Source of the DNA: Listeria weihenstephanensis
Lineage (GTDB): Bacteria > Bacillota > Bacilli > Lactobacillales > Listeriaceae
Length of the DNA stretch: 64,000 nt
Direction of reading: 5' to 3'
NCBI RefSeq assembly: GCF_003534205.1
Contig: NZ_CP011102.1
Coordinates: forward strand, 1,996,036 to 2,060,035
Both the position numbers and the translations under genes were made by a program. This document shows positions 37,231 to 46,003 of this stretch, one piece after another. Position 1 is the first letter of the stretch. Each line of letters opens with the position of its first letter. The notes beneath the pieces were generated by a model. That model was given only the letters and a program-made list of their open reading frames with translations. It was not told where the DNA came from and did not search any database.

Positions 37231-38328
37231 ATGGAAAAAAATATTGATGTTTTGCAAAACTGGCTAAAAGAACAAAATGCTGAGGTCGCGTTCATCACCG
37301 ACCCTGAAAACATTGCCTATTTCACCGGCTACCACAGCGATCCACACGAACGCGTTCTAGGCCTGGCGGTATTTACCGAAGCTGAACCGTTCCTTTTCAC
37401 ACCAGGATTAGAAGTAGAAGACGTAAAAAATAGCGACTGGTCACATGATGCATACGGTTACAGCGACATTGAAAATCCATGGGAAATCATTGTCACAGAA
37501 ATTACCAAACGCGTGCCAACCGTGAAAAAATTCGCAATTGAAAAATCACATATGAGCGTTGACCGCTTCGAAATTTTATCCAAGTACCTAACCGATGCGA
37601 ACTTCATCTCGATCGAAGAAAAAATCCAGATGATCCGCCTCATCAAAACACCCGAAGAACTCAAAATTTTAAAAGAAGCCGCGCTACTGGCTGATTACGC
37701 CGTCCAAGTTGGCGTTGACGAAATCGCAGAAGGCAAAACCGAAGCTGAAATCGTTGCTAAAATCGAATACGAAATGAAGAAAAAAGGCGTGTCCGCGATG
37801 TCCTTCTCAACGATGGTCCTAACCGGCACAAACGGCGCCCTGCCTCACGGTACACCAGGCGACACCAAAATCAAAAAAGGCGACCTCGTATTATTCGATT
37901 TAGGCGTTGTGCATAAAGGCTACTGCTCCGACATCACGCGCACCGTCGCATACGGCGAAATTAACGCCGAACAAGAAAAAATCTATAACACCGTATTAAA
38001 AGCACAACTCGCAGCTATCGAAAAAGTAAAAGCTGGCGTTCCCGCGAAAGAAGTCGACCTTACCGCTCGAAACATCATCAAAGAAGCGGGTTATGGCGAC
38101 TATTTCCCACATCGACTTGGTCACGGTTTAGGCGCAAGCGTTCATGAATTCCCATCCATCACCGAAACAAACGAAATGGCGCTACAAGAAAATATGGTCT
38201 TCACCATCGAGCCCGGCATCTACGTTCCAGGCGTTGCAGGCGTGCGTATTGAAGATGATATCGTTGTGACAAAAGACGGTTACGAAATTTTGACGGAGTT
38301 TCCGAAAGAATTAACGTATGTAAAATAA
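37231..38328 (+). CDS. pepQ: Xaa-Pro dipeptidase (M24 family)
   Basis: Cytoplasmic metallopeptidase that cleaves dipeptides with C-terminal proline, releasing proline from imported peptides. 365 residues. An N-terminal creatinase-like domain (1-125) is followed by the pita-bread catalytic domain with dinuclear metal ligands FDLGVVHKGYCSDITRT (two Asp), HRLGHGLG (His), ITETNE (Glu) and EPGIYVPGVAGVRIEDD (Glu). ATG at 37231 with GAAGGATGTAGG upstream. A strong terminator follows. Confidence 0.94.
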   Translation: MEKNIDVLQNWLKEQNAEVAFITDPENIAYFTGYHSDPHERVLGLAVFTEAEPFLFTPGLEVEDVKNSDWSHDAYGYSDIENPWEIIVTEITKRVPTVKKFAIEKSHMSVDRFEILSKYLTDANFISIEEKIQMIRLIKTPEELKILKEAALLADYAVQVGVDEIAEGKTEAEIVAKIEYEMKKKGVSAMSFSTMVLTGTNGALPHGTPGDTKIKKGDLVLFDLGVVHKGYCSDITRTVAYGEINAEQEKIYNTVLKAQLAAIEKVKAGVPAKEVDLTARNIIKEAGYGDYFPHRLGHGLGASVHEFPSITETNEMALQENMVFTIEPGIYVPGVAGVRIEDDIVVTKDGYEILTEFPKELTYVK

Positions 38329-38332
38329 GCAC

Positions 38333-38370
38333 AAAAAGAAGTAGTTCATCCGCTGAGCTACTTCTTTTTA
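38333..38370. terminator. Bidirectional terminator between pepQ and fosX
   Basis: AAAAAGAAGTAG (38333-38344) and CTACTTCTTTTT (38358-38369) form a perfect 12-bp stem. The fosX stop codon (TAG) lies inside the right arm. Confidence 0.9.
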
Positions 38371-38759
38371 TATTCCCGCAACCTCTCTATAAGCGTCCCC
38401 GTATGAAGTTCAAACAAATGATTATCAAAATCATAAAAATAAATCGAATTCGCCTCACCAACCACGCGCGCACGTCCCTCTTTTATCTCCAAACCAAGCG
38501 CATTTATCCGCTCCAAATACATCATGTAATCCGCATCCTCGATTTTAAAAGCAATATGATTATACGTCCTACTAGGCAAACTTTCTCCCTCCATAATCGC
38601 AATCCATAAATCACCAATCAAGAAAAACTTCTCCTTCGACAAAGAAAAAGTGTCCTCGCCACTCGAATACACCTCTTTCGCATCAAAGATCTGCTCAAAA
38701 AACATAGTCGCCTTCTCCAAATCTCGAACGATAAACGTCATATGACTTATTCCTTCCAT
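38358..38759 (-). CDS. fosX: FosX-type fosfomycin hydrolase
   Basis: Vicinal-oxygen-chelate metalloenzyme that opens the fosfomycin epoxide with water. 133 residues from the ATG at 38759 (MEGISHMTF), exactly the length of Listeria FosX; GAGGAG lies upstream. Metal ligands are H6, the YNHIAF histidine (about 69) and the glutamate in HLFELH. SKEKFF places a glutamate at residue 43, matching the catalytic base E44 known from L. monocytogenes FosX and distinguishing it from thiol-transferring FosA/FosB. The gene is here beside pepQ, not where I remember it (lmo1702) in L. monocytogenes. Confidence 0.9.
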   Translation of the reverse strand: MEGISHMTFIVRDLEKATMFFEQIFDAKEVYSSGEDTFSLSKEKFFLIGDLWIAIMEGESLPSRTYNHIAFKIEDADYMMYLERINALGLEIKEGRARVVGEANSIYFYDFDNHLFELHTGTLIERLREYKKK

Positions 38760-38864
38760 CCTAAACCACTCCTCTTCTACAATATACAAATTCAAATATG
38801 TGAGCAATAAACTTTCCAATCTACACGCCGCGCCGTACAATAAAAACAAAAGAGGTGATTCCAA

Positions 38865-39236
38865 ATGAACCTAACATTCACAGCAATGGCTATCTCCCGT
38901 CTCTCAGCCCTTCGCGGTGACCATCCTGGCAAACTCCATCTATATTACCGAACAGAAGGCTGCGGCTGTGAAAATAGCGGTATTTTCACGCTCAAATTAG
39001 TCACGGAAACAACGCCAGAAGACATCGAGTTCTCATCTAATCTCGGTCCTATCCTAATTGCACGCTGGACGGCAGTTTTTCTGGAAGAGGAGCTAAAAAT
39101 CGATTATGACGCCACATCCAATGCCCTTATTCTAAAAAGCGACGGCCAATTTTATAATCGCAATCTCCTACTCATGGACGCTGATAACAATTATATCTAT
39201 ACCCCAACAAAAAAACGAGCAGAAATCTCTAACTAA
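38865..39236 (+). CDS. HesB/IscA-like fold protein, YqkB-like
   Basis: 123-residue protein of the Fe-S biosynthesis (HesB-like) fold group. It shows MNLTFTAMAISRLSAL and LYYRTEGCGCENSGIFTL; the CGC cysteine pair is retained, but the C-terminal CGCG cluster of true IscA proteins is missing, as in YqkB. The role in Fe-S handling is unproven. ATG at 38865 with AGAGGTGAT upstream. Divergent from fosX with about 105 bp between. The terminator at 39209-39253 overlaps its stop. Confidence 0.8.
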   Translation: MNLTFTAMAISRLSALRGDHPGKLHLYYRTEGCGCENSGIFTLKLVTETTPEDIEFSSNLGPILIARWTAVFLEEELKIDYDATSNALILKSDGQFYNRNLLLMDADNNYIYTPTKKRAEISN

Positions 39237-39253
39237 AGAGTTCCTGCTCGTTT
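39209..39253 (-). terminator. Terminator of ald overlapping the YqkB-like gene end
   Basis: AAACGAGCAG (39213-39222) pairs with CTGCTCGTTT (39244-39253), with an inner CTCT/AGAG stem. The minus strand ends in a run of seven T. Confidence 0.85.
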
Positions 39254-39269
39254 CTTCATGTCTTTTAAA

Positions 39270-40385
39270 TTAGACCAAAGCTTCTTCTACCGCTTTATAT
39301 TCATAGCCTAAATCATCCGCAACGGCTTTATACGTCACATAACCGCCGATCGTATTCACACCTTTATACAGCGAAAGATTGCCAAGAACCGCATCAGCAA
39401 GGCCTTTATTCGCAAGTGTCAAGCCGAACTGCAATGTCGCATTCGTCAGCGCGATGGTCGATGTACGTGGCACTGCGCCAGGCATATTCGCCACAGCATA
39501 ATGCACGACGCCATGTTTTTCATACGTCGGATCATCATGAGTCGTCACGCGATCCGTCGTTTCGAAGATACCACCTTGGTCAATCGCAATATCCACGATA
39601 ACCGCACCTGGTTTCATCTCCTTCACAAGCGATTCTTTCACAAGTTTTGGAGCACGCGCGCCTGGAATAAGTACCGCACCAACTACCAAATCAGCTTTTT
39701 TCACGGCTGTTTCGATATTGAAAGCATTACTCATCAACGTCGTAATTTGATTGCCAAAAATATCATCTAATTCGCGTAAACGATGCAAGTTCAGATCTAG
39801 AATCGTCACGTTAGCACCAAGCCCAATCGCTACTTTTGCAGCGTTCGTTCCGGCCATACCGCCACCGATAATAACAACTTCCCCACGTTCAACGCCTGGC
39901 ACACCGCTAAGTAAAATACCGCGTCCGCCATTATTTCTTTGTAAAAATTGCGTCCCAATCTGCGCTGCCATACGACCAGCAACCTCACTCATTGGGCTAA
40001 GTAACGGCAACGAACGATCGTCGAGCTCGACAGTTTCATACGCCACACTATTCACTTTTTTCTCAGTTAATGCTTTTGCAAGTTCCGGTTCATTTGCTAA
40101 ATGCAAATATGTAAATAGCAGTAAACCTTCGCGGAAATAACCATATTCTGACGCAATCGGTTCCTTCACTTTCACAACCATATCCGCAGCCCACGCTTCT
40201 GCTGCCGTTTCTACGATCGTTGCACCAGCTTTCACATAATCTTCATCATGGAACGCAGAACCAACACCTGCATTCTTCTCTACAAGCACTTTATGGCCTG
40301 ATTGAACGTAAGATAAAACACTGGCTGGCGTCATTGCTACACGATTTTCATTATTCTTAATCTCTTTTGGAACACCTATTAACAC
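39270..40385 (-). CDS. ald: Alanine dehydrogenase
   Basis: NAD-dependent reversible deamination of L-alanine to pyruvate and ammonia. 371 residues, a hexamer in relatives. Motifs: N-terminal [18 protein letters not shown], the catalytic-histidine region [10 protein letters not shown], the NAD-binding [20 protein letters not shown] with the following aspartate in ILDLNL, and [11 protein letters not shown]. Start 40385 (MLIGVPKE) has no strong Shine-Dalgarno site; GGGGCGATTAATGTG lies upstream. Transcribed away from usp. Confidence 0.95.
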   Translation of the reverse strand: MLIGVPKEIKNNENRVAMTPASVLSYVQSGHKVLVEKNAGVGSAFHDEDYVKAGATIVETAAEAWAADMVVKVKEPIASEYGYFREGLLLFTYLHLANEPELAKALTEKKVNSVAYETVELDDRSLPLLSPMSEVAGRMAAQIGTQFLQRNNGGRGILLSGVPGVERGEVVIIGGGMAGTNAAKVAIGLGANVTILDLNLHRLRELDDIFGNQITTLMSNAFNIETAVKKADLVVGAVLIPGARAPKLVKESLVKEMKPGAVIVDIAIDQGGIFETTDRVTTHDDPTYEKHGVVHYAVANMPGAVPRTSTIALTNATLQFGLTLANKGLADAVLGNLSLYKGVNTIGGYVTYKAVADDLGYEYKAVEEALV

Positions 40386-40711
40386 ATTAATCGCCCCTTC
40401 ACTAAGTAGTATTGCCTATGAGTACACATTAAGTATACGCTTACATAATAAGAATAACACATATGACCCAAATTGTAAAAATATACGGGTTTAAAAATTC
40501 CGCAATGCTTTTAATGGTTGTTTTTGCAGAAAAAGGGTACAATAGTAGTATAAATAGATTTTCCAAACTGTCGAAAAAACCATCTTCATTATCCCCGCCA
40601 AACAACAGCGTCTCGATAAATGCTTAGATTCTAGGCAAAGTCGAACACTGGCGCGGAGAATTTAACGACGAAGATGAGCGTTTGCCGACACGCTGGGTAG
40701 GAGGAATTAAT
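40386..40711. other. 326-bp gap between ald and usp; candidate structured leader
   Basis: Contains the usp promoter, then about 165 nt of leader. Three nested complementary pairs end at the usp ribosome site: CAGCGT (40606-40611) with ACGCTG (40690-40695), GGCAAA (40634-40639) with TTTGCC (40681-40686), GTCG (40640-40643) with CGAC (40666-40669). It matches no riboswitch class I know. The same stretch is open in the usp frame back to about 40628, so a longer protein cannot be wholly excluded. Confidence 0.4.
40535..40543 (+). promoter_or_regulatory. Promoter -10 region of usp, GGGTACAAT
   Basis: TACAAT at 40538-40543 is a sigma-A-like -10. The overlapping GGGTAC with GGTT 15 bases before it also resembles a SigB promoter, which would fit a stress gene. 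The choice between the two is open. Confidence 0.45.
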
Positions 40712-41170
40712 ATGTTACAACAATACGGTAGAGTTTTAGTTGCAGTCGATGGATCAAAAGAAGCGGAAAGTGCATTCCAAAAAGCAATTCAAGTTGCTAA
40801 AAGAAATGAAGGGTCACTTGGACTTGTTCACGTTATCGATACGCGTGCCTTCTCGTCTGTTGCAAACTACGACACATCAATGGCTGACAAAGCCACAGAA
40901 TATGCGGACGAATTATTAAACGGATATAAAGATGATGCCTTAAAACAAGGTGTAACCAACGTTGAAACATACATCGAATATGGCTCTCCAAAAACAGCCA
41001 TCACAAAAGAAGCTGCGCAAGCATTCAAAGCCGACCTCATTATGTGTGGTGCTACAGGCCTGAATGCAGTAGAACGTTTACTTATCGGTAGTGTCTCTGA
41101 ATACATCATCCGCCACTCGCCTTGTGACGTACTTGTAGTTAGAACCGAAGATCCAGTGTATAAAGATTAA
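40712..41170 (+). CDS. Universal stress protein, UspA family
   Basis: 152-residue ATP-binding-type universal stress protein. LVAVDGSKEAESAFQKA is the N-terminal beta-strand and loop. The nucleotide signature G-2x-G-9x-G(S/T) is seen in CGATGLNAVERLLIGSVSEYI. The start is the ATG at 40712 (MLQQYGRVLVAV) with AGGAGGAATTAAT upstream. Neighbours ald and ackA are both linked to energy and carbon overflow. A strong terminator follows. Confidence 0.93.
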   Translation: MLQQYGRVLVAVDGSKEAESAFQKAIQVAKRNEGSLGLVHVIDTRAFSSVANYDTSMADKATEYADELLNGYKDDALKQGVTNVETYIEYGSPKTAITKEAAQAFKADLIMCGATGLNAVERLLIGSVSEYIIRHSPCDVLVVRTEDPVYKD

Positions 41171-41182
41171 TTTATAATCATT

Positions 41183-41221
41183 AAAAAAGTAGGTTCCCGT
41201 TAAAAGGAACCTACTTTTTTT
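41183..41221. terminator. Bidirectional terminator between usp and ackA
   Basis: AAAAAAGTAGGTTCC (41183-41197) and GGAACCTACTTTTTT (41206-41220) make a perfect 15-bp stem between convergent stops. Confidence 0.93.
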
Positions 41222-41230
41222 GCATATATT

Positions 41231-42424
41231 TTAGCCTCTTGCACGAATCATTTCAACATCGCGCGCAATAACCAATTCTTCGTTTGTTGGGATAACAATT
41301 ACTTTTACTGGAGAATGCGGGTAGTTTAGGAATGCTTCTACACCGTGAACTTGGTTTAGAGCTGGATCCCAATAAACGCCCATGAACTCTAAGCCACGAA
41401 GAACACGCTCGCGGATGTACGCACTGTTTTCACCAATACCAGCTGTGAAAATAATCGCATCGACGCCGTTCATACGTGCAGCATAAGATCCGATAAATTT
41501 GTGAATGCCGTCAACGAAAACGTCTAGCGCTAATTCCGCACGATCATTTCCTTTTGCCGCTTCACTTTCAAGGTCACGAAGATCACTTGAAATACCGGAT
41601 ACGCCTAGCATACCTGATTCTTTGTTTAATACGTCCAATACTTGCTCTGCTGTTTTCCCTGTTTTCTCCATAATAAATGGCACGAGCGCAGGATCAATGT
41701 TACCAGAACGAGTTCCCATAGAAACACCTGCAAGTGGCGTGAAGCCCATCGATGTATCCATAGATTTACCGCCTTCAATCGCCGCGATACTAGCACCGTT
41801 TCCTAAGTGACACGTGATTAAACGCAACTCTTCTACAGGACGACCAAGTAGCTCTGAGGCACGCTCAGAAACATATTTATGACTCGTACCGTGGAAACCA
41901 TACTTACGGATGCCATAGTCTTTATAATAGTTGTACGGTAAACTATAAAGGTAGCTTGATTGTGGCATTGTTTGGTGGAATGCTGTATCAAAAACTGCTA
42001 CCGCAACGATATTCGGCAATACTTTACGGAATGCGCGAATACCTGTAACGTTCGCTGGGTTATGAAGTGGCGCAAGCTCAGAAAGTTGCTCAATATCAGC
42101 AATAACTTTATCATCAATAAGGACAGATTCTGTGAATTTTTCGCCGCCATGAACAACACGGTGACCCACACCTGTAATCTCGTCATATGATTTGATAATA
42201 TTGTGCGAAATCAATTTATCAAGAACCATTTGAACCGCAACTTCATGATCCGGAATATCCGTTACTTCTTTGATTTTTTCTCCATCGACGGAGATTGTGA
42301 AAATCGAGTCTTTCAAGCCAATACGCTCTACGATTCCCGCTGTAATAACTCGTTCTGATGGCATGTCGTATAATTGGAATTTAAGTGATGAACTCCCAGC
42401 ATTAATTGCAATTGTTTTTTCCAT
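41231..42424 (-). CDS. ackA: Acetate kinase
   Basis: Interconverts acetate + ATP and acetyl phosphate + ADP, the ATP-yielding step of overflow metabolism. 397 residues, full length. Motifs: [13 protein letters not shown] (phosphate 1), [21 protein letters not shown] (catalytic Asp), [18 protein letters not shown] and [12 protein letters not shown] at 42424 with AGGGAATGG upstream; ytxK lies 23 bp upstream in the same operon. Confidence 0.96.
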   Translation of the reverse strand: MEKTIAINAGSSSLKFQLYDMPSERVITAGIVERIGLKDSIFTISVDGEKIKEVTDIPDHEVAVQMVLDKLISHNIIKSYDEITGVGHRVVHGGEKFTESVLIDDKVIADIEQLSELAPLHNPANVTGIRAFRKVLPNIVAVAVFDTAFHQTMPQSSYLYSLPYNYYKDYGIRKYGFHGTSHKYVSERASELLGRPVEELRLITCHLGNGASIAAIEGGKSMDTSMGFTPLAGVSMGTRSGNIDPALVPFIMEKTGKTAEQVLDVLNKESGMLGVSGISSDLRDLESEAAKGNDRAELALDVFVDGIHKFIGSYAARMNGVDAIIFTAGIGENSAYIRERVLRGLEFMGVYWDPALNQVHGVEAFLNYPHSPVKVIVIPTNEELVIARDVEMIRARG

Positions 42425-42447
42425 GTTTATTTAATCCATTCCCTTCG

Positions 42448-43440
42448 TTACTTGTTTTCGTTAAACCAGTTTTCAATTTTAGCTAACACGTTTGCCGTCG
42501 CTCTTGGATCGGTCAAACTAGGTAAATTCGCAAGTAATACTTCTTTTGGTGGCTGCAGATCATCTGCCCCTTTTTGCAAAATCAGGATACTTTTTCGAGC
42601 TCCCTCTGACGCAAAAAGTGTTTCTGGCAACTGAATAATACCTTGGATATGTCCGTGTTTTTTAATAAAGCGATCTACTTTCGCAAAATCGGACGTTCCA
42701 AACATCGAGCTCGGCACTAGGAAAAATAAATATCCTCCTGGCTTTGTGTAGCGCATGCCTTGTTCCATGAATAGGAAATGTGCAAAAGAATGACCTTCCT
42801 CGTGATGTAGTTCAAACTCTGCCGCGCGCGTGTCATCAGGATAATACCCCACCGGTAAATCGCTGACAACTACATCCACTGGATCGACAAGCATGTTGCC
42901 AAGCCCATCTTGATGTAAAAGATTGATCGGTAAACGTTCCAAATCAGCGCCGACATAGGCAAGTGAAATCAGCAAATCATCAATATCAACGCCTGTAGCA
43001 TCAAGCTCCAATTTGCCTTCCAACTGATTCACGATCGTTGCGATTAAGTTACCCGTTCCACATGCAGGATCAAGTAAGCGAATCTGCTTCTCACCAGAAA
43101 AAGCCTTATCTACCAAATAGCCAATAATGAACCCAATCGAGTCCGGCGTCATTTGATGATTGACTTGTATACCATGCTTCATACCTTTTAAGAGTGCAAG
43201 TTGATAACTCTTACGGATATCTTCTTTTGCAAACTCCTCCAACTGAACAGAACCATACCGCTCTTCCAGATTTTTGATCGCCTCAGCAGAAAGTTCATCC
43301 TTTTGAAGTACCTCTTTCTGAAATAAATTCTCTCCTGTCTCATAAACAGCTTCCAGATAACTCATCTCGAGTTCATTCTGAATAATAATCGCTGTATCAT
43401 CGAGAACACGGAATAATTCCTCAACTGTTGCATTTGTCAA
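42448..43440 (-). CDS. ytxK: YtxK-like class I SAM-dependent methyltransferase
   Basis: 330-residue protein resembling the N6-adenine methylase part of type I modification (HsdM) proteins. The SAM motif is RLLDPACGTGNLIATIV; the catalytic motif IV region reads VVSDLPVGYY, with DLPV in place of NPPY/F. That change, together with the lack of a specificity or restriction partner, argues against DNA restriction-modification. Function is unknown. Located upstream of ackA, as in Bacillus and Listeria. The start at 43440 (MTNATVEELF) has a GAGGTG about eight bases upstream. Confidence 0.88.
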   Translation of the reverse strand: MTNATVEELFRVLDDTAIIIQNELEMSYLEAVYETGENLFQKEVLQKDELSAEAIKNLEERYGSVQLEEFAKEDIRKSYQLALLKGMKHGIQVNHQMTPDSIGFIIGYLVDKAFSGEKQIRLLDPACGTGNLIATIVNQLEGKLELDATGVDIDDLLISLAYVGADLERLPINLLHQDGLGNMLVDPVDVVVSDLPVGYYPDDTRAAEFELHHEEGHSFAHFLFMEQGMRYTKPGGYLFFLVPSSMFGTSDFAKVDRFIKKHGHIQGIIQLPETLFASEGARKSILILQKGADDLQPPKEVLLANLPSLTDPRATANVLAKIENWFNENK

Positions 43441-43619
43441 AAGTGAACACCTCGAATTCCTTCTTTTCTAACACCAATTAAATATTATACAGCATTTCCA
43501 ACCAAGATGATAGCATTTTATATTCCTAAAAAGTTATATTTGCGATCAAATGAGCAAGCGCTTTATTTCCACCTCGTGATGCCTTGTTTTAGTCTTCGCT
43601 TCCATTTATACTGTAACAG

Positions 43620-43653
43620 AAAAAAGCTAGTAAACCGGATGCGATTCACTAGC
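43620..43653 (-). terminator. Terminator after tpx
   Basis: On the minus strand GCTAGT pairs with ACTAGC, followed by TTTTTT. The stem is short but the T-run is clear. The rest of the gap to ytxK (43441-43619) shows nothing else recognised. Confidence 0.7.
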
Positions 43654-43662
43654 CAAAAATAC

Positions 43663-44163
43663 TTATTTTGCTTCTTTTGCCTTTGCGATTGCTGTATCAT
43701 AATCCGGATGATTCGTGCCTTCACCAACGTATTCCGCATGCACGATCTTGTTATTGCTATCAAGAACGAAAACAGAACGTGCCAGCAAGCGTAATTCTTT
43801 CATAACTACGCCATACGCCTCGCCGAATGAAAGATCGCGATGATCAGAAAGTGTAATTACGTTTGGAAGCCCTTCTGCCGCGCACCATTTCTTTTGCGCA
43901 AATGGTAAATCAACAGAAATTGTAAGTATCGCCGTGTTATCTAAGCCAGACGCATCTTCATTGAATTTGCGTGTTTGTTGCGAGCAGACACCTGTATCAA
44001 TTGATGGAATCACGCTGATTATTTTCACCTTGCCGTCGTAATCGCTTAATGTTACGGCTTCAAGACTCTGGTTTAAAACCGTGAAATCAGGCGCTGTGTC
44101 ACCAACTTTTACTTCTTTCCCAACTAATGTCATTGGGGTCCCCTTAAATGTAACTTCTGCCAT
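43663..44163 (-). CDS. tpx: Thiol peroxidase (atypical 2-Cys peroxiredoxin)
   Basis: Reduces hydrogen peroxide and organic peroxides using thioredoxin. 166 residues. The peroxidatic cysteine is in [18 protein letters not shown]; the resolving cysteine is in [12 protein letters not shown], the Tpx-type spacing. ATG at 44163 with AAAGGAGGC upstream. It is transcribed alone, with its own terminator. Confidence 0.95.
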   Translation of the reverse strand: MAEVTFKGTPMTLVGKEVKVGDTAPDFTVLNQSLEAVTLSDYDGKVKIISVIPSIDTGVCSQQTRKFNEDASGLDNTAILTISVDLPFAQKKWCAAEGLPNVITLSDHRDLSFGEAYGVVMKELRLLARSVFVLDSNNKIVHAEYVGEGTNHPDYDTAIAKAKEAK

Positions 44164-44247
44164 TTTGAATTGCCTCCTTTGATTTCTATCTACGCCCTCT
44201 ATTCTACCGAAGTGTTTGGCGATGTACTATTTTTTTGCCTATAACTC

Positions 44248-44282
44248 GAAAAAAGAACCTACGAGACATGCCCGCAAGTTCC
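44248..44282 (-). terminator. Terminator after the RDD-protein gene
   Basis: On the minus strand GGAACTTGCGGG pairs with CTCGTAGGTTC using several G-U pairs, then TTTTTT. Confidence 0.7.
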
Positions 44283-44286
44283 AATT

Positions 44287-44805
44287 TTAATTCCAATCTT
44301 TATCCAATTTTAAATAGCCTTCGTGTACAACGGCCGTGCCTTCCAGTAAATCCGCAATTCCCTGCTTCTTCGGTGTAAACGCACAAACAAGGTACAATCC
44401 CCAAACGACCGACGTGACAAAGCGCAACGCCCCTTCGCGAAAAAGAACATTTGGCCATGTTAACTTCTCGTTTTTCAATGAAACCACGCGAATCCCGAAA
44501 ATCATTTTACCCAGCGTTTGACCCCAAAACTTCGTCATCACGATAAAATAGGCGAGGAATACAAGGGTTAAAAGCGCACCGTAGATCGCGAAAAACGAAC
44601 GATCCATGTTCCAATCAGCCAACCTGAAAATAGGACTAATCAATATGCCTGAAACGGCCGTCGTCACCAGTAAATCGACCAGATACGCCATAAAACGAAT
44701 CCAAAAACCCGCATAATATTGCGCTGGAAAACCCATCTTTTCGTCTTTTGGAGGCTCATATTTAAACACTGGACGTTCGGTTTGTTGCAACGTTTCCTGT
44801 TCCAT
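44287..44805 (-). CDS. RDD family membrane protein, YteJ-like
   Basis: 172-residue membrane protein with three to four hydrophobic segments (about 40-60, 70-95 and 130-150). The RDD motif region is FWIRFMAYLVDLLV (R and D retained), and GQTLGKMIFGIRVV is the second conserved stretch. In B. subtilis yteJ is next to sppA and modulates SppA in lantibiotic resistance, and the same adjacency is seen here (13 bp). Start ATG at 44805 (MEQETLQQ) with GGGAGGAA upstream; an earlier ATG at 44829 lacks a site. Confidence 0.85.
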   Translation of the reverse strand: MEQETLQQTERPVFKYEPPKDEKMGFPAQYYAGFWIRFMAYLVDLLVTTAVSGILISPIFRLADWNMDRSFFAIYGALLTLVFLAYFIVMTKFWGQTLGKMIFGIRVVSLKNEKLTWPNVLFREGALRFVTSVVWGLYLVCAFTPKKQGIADLLEGTAVVHEGYLKLDKDWN

Positions 44806-44818
44806 CAGAATTCCTCCC

Positions 44819-45841
44819 TTATTTTCCATACAAGTACATTAAACGAGGCGCTTCCATCATATTCATCAACTGAACCGCTTGATGTGCCTCACTTTTTTGT
44901 CCAACGATTTGACTAACAGACGATGAGAATAACGACGCTAAACTGCCACCGCTTGAATCGTACTCAAACACTTGTGCACCTTTTAAATCTTGCTCTTTTT
45001 TCAGAGCATCAAGCGCTTGTTCTTCATATCCAAACGCATCGATTAAGCCGTTCGCTTTCGCTTGGCGACCATCGTAAATCCGACCATCTGCAATTTTGCG
45101 AACTTCGGCATCTGTCATATGACGACCTTCCGCCACGACTTTCACGAATTGACTGTAAGAATCATCAATCATCGACTGCATAATCGCTTTTTCTTCTGCC
45201 GTCATCGGGCGCGTCGAACTCATGATATCCTTATATTTCCCACTCTTAATCGTGTTATCCGAAATACCGACTTTCTTCATTAATTCGCTGAAATCATACC
45301 CTTGCATAATAACACCGATCGAACCAGTCAGAGTTTCTGGGCTCGCAAAAATCTTATCGGCTGGTGCTGAAACGTAGTAACCGCCTGATGCGGCCATGCT
45401 CCCGAATGAAACATACACGGGCAACTTCTTCTCTTTTTTGATCTGTAAAATTTTATCGCGAATTTCAGCCGATTCCACAACGCCACCACCCGGTGAATTC
45501 ACGTTTAGAAGCACACCAGAAACGGAGTCATCCTCGCGAATTTGCTCCAGTTGATCCATGAAACTCGTGTGGTTGTAGCCTTCACTACCGCCAAGAAGCG
45601 AGTCACTGGAACCTGTATCTTGAATCGCGCCATCAATCGAAAGCACCGCAATCCGTTTATCAGGGTTACCTTCTTCCATAACCACTTCCGCTACACCAGA
45701 ATCCGTCGCCATTAACGAATCTACAAGGGACATTTCATTTTCATCATCGCTTGCGAGAAGCGTACTTGCGATCTTCGTGATGCCGCTTACTACTAATAAT
45801 GCAGCCACAATTCCGATCGCTATCCATCTTTTTGCATTCAC
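44819..45841 (-). CDS. sppA: Signal peptide peptidase SppA
   Basis: Membrane-anchored serine protease that degrades leftover signal peptides. 340 residues from a GTG at 45841 (MNAKRWIAIGIVAALLV), which has AAGGGGG seven bases upstream; an in-frame extension upstream would put the membrane anchor too deep. One N-terminal transmembrane anchor (about 5-25). Catalytic Ser in FGSMAASGGYYVSAPADK and catalytic Lys in SGKYKDIMS, the Ser/Lys dyad of the short Gram-positive form. Operon with the RDD protein. Confidence 0.94.
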   Translation of the reverse strand: MNAKRWIAIGIVAALLVVSGITKIASTLLASDDENEMSLVDSLMATDSGVAEVVMEEGNPDKRIAVLSIDGAIQDTGSSDSLLGGSEGYNHTSFMDQLEQIREDDSVSGVLLNVNSPGGGVVESAEIRDKILQIKKEKKLPVYVSFGSMAASGGYYVSAPADKIFASPETLTGSIGVIMQGYDFSELMKKVGISDNTIKSGKYKDIMSSTRPMTAEEKAIMQSMIDDSYSQFVKVVAEGRHMTDAEVRKIADGRIYDGRQAKANGLIDAFGYEEQALDALKKEQDLKGAQVFEYDSSGGSLASLFSSSVSQIVGQKSEAHQAVQLMNMMEAPRLMYLYGK

Positions 45842-45953
45842 ATTTTTTCCCCCTTTTTTTATTACCATAGAACCATCATAACGGAAAACTGGCACATTTT
45901 ACAGTAAAACTTGCAAATTTCTTATTTTTTACAAGATTAGTAGTGAGCATTCG

Positions 45954-45962
45954 TGTTATAAT
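45954..45962 (+). promoter_or_regulatory. Extended -10 promoter of nadK
   Basis: TGTTATAAT, an extended -10 with consensus TATAAT (45957-45962) and no clear -35, about 40 bases before the nadK start. Confidence 0.6.
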
Positions 45963-46003
45963 AAGTCGAGATTGAATTAATTAAGAACTCTGGAGGTTTT
46001 AGT

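Noticed and set aside
40682-40711. Longer N-terminus for the universal stress protein (LPTRWVGGIN)
   Set aside because: The family starts at MLQQYGRVLVAV, where AGGAGGA is well placed; the upstream TTG lacks a site.
42448-43440. DNA adenine methylase of a restriction-modification system
   Set aside because: Motif IV is DLPV rather than NPPY/F, no specificity or nuclease gene is near, and the gene is a conserved ackA neighbour.
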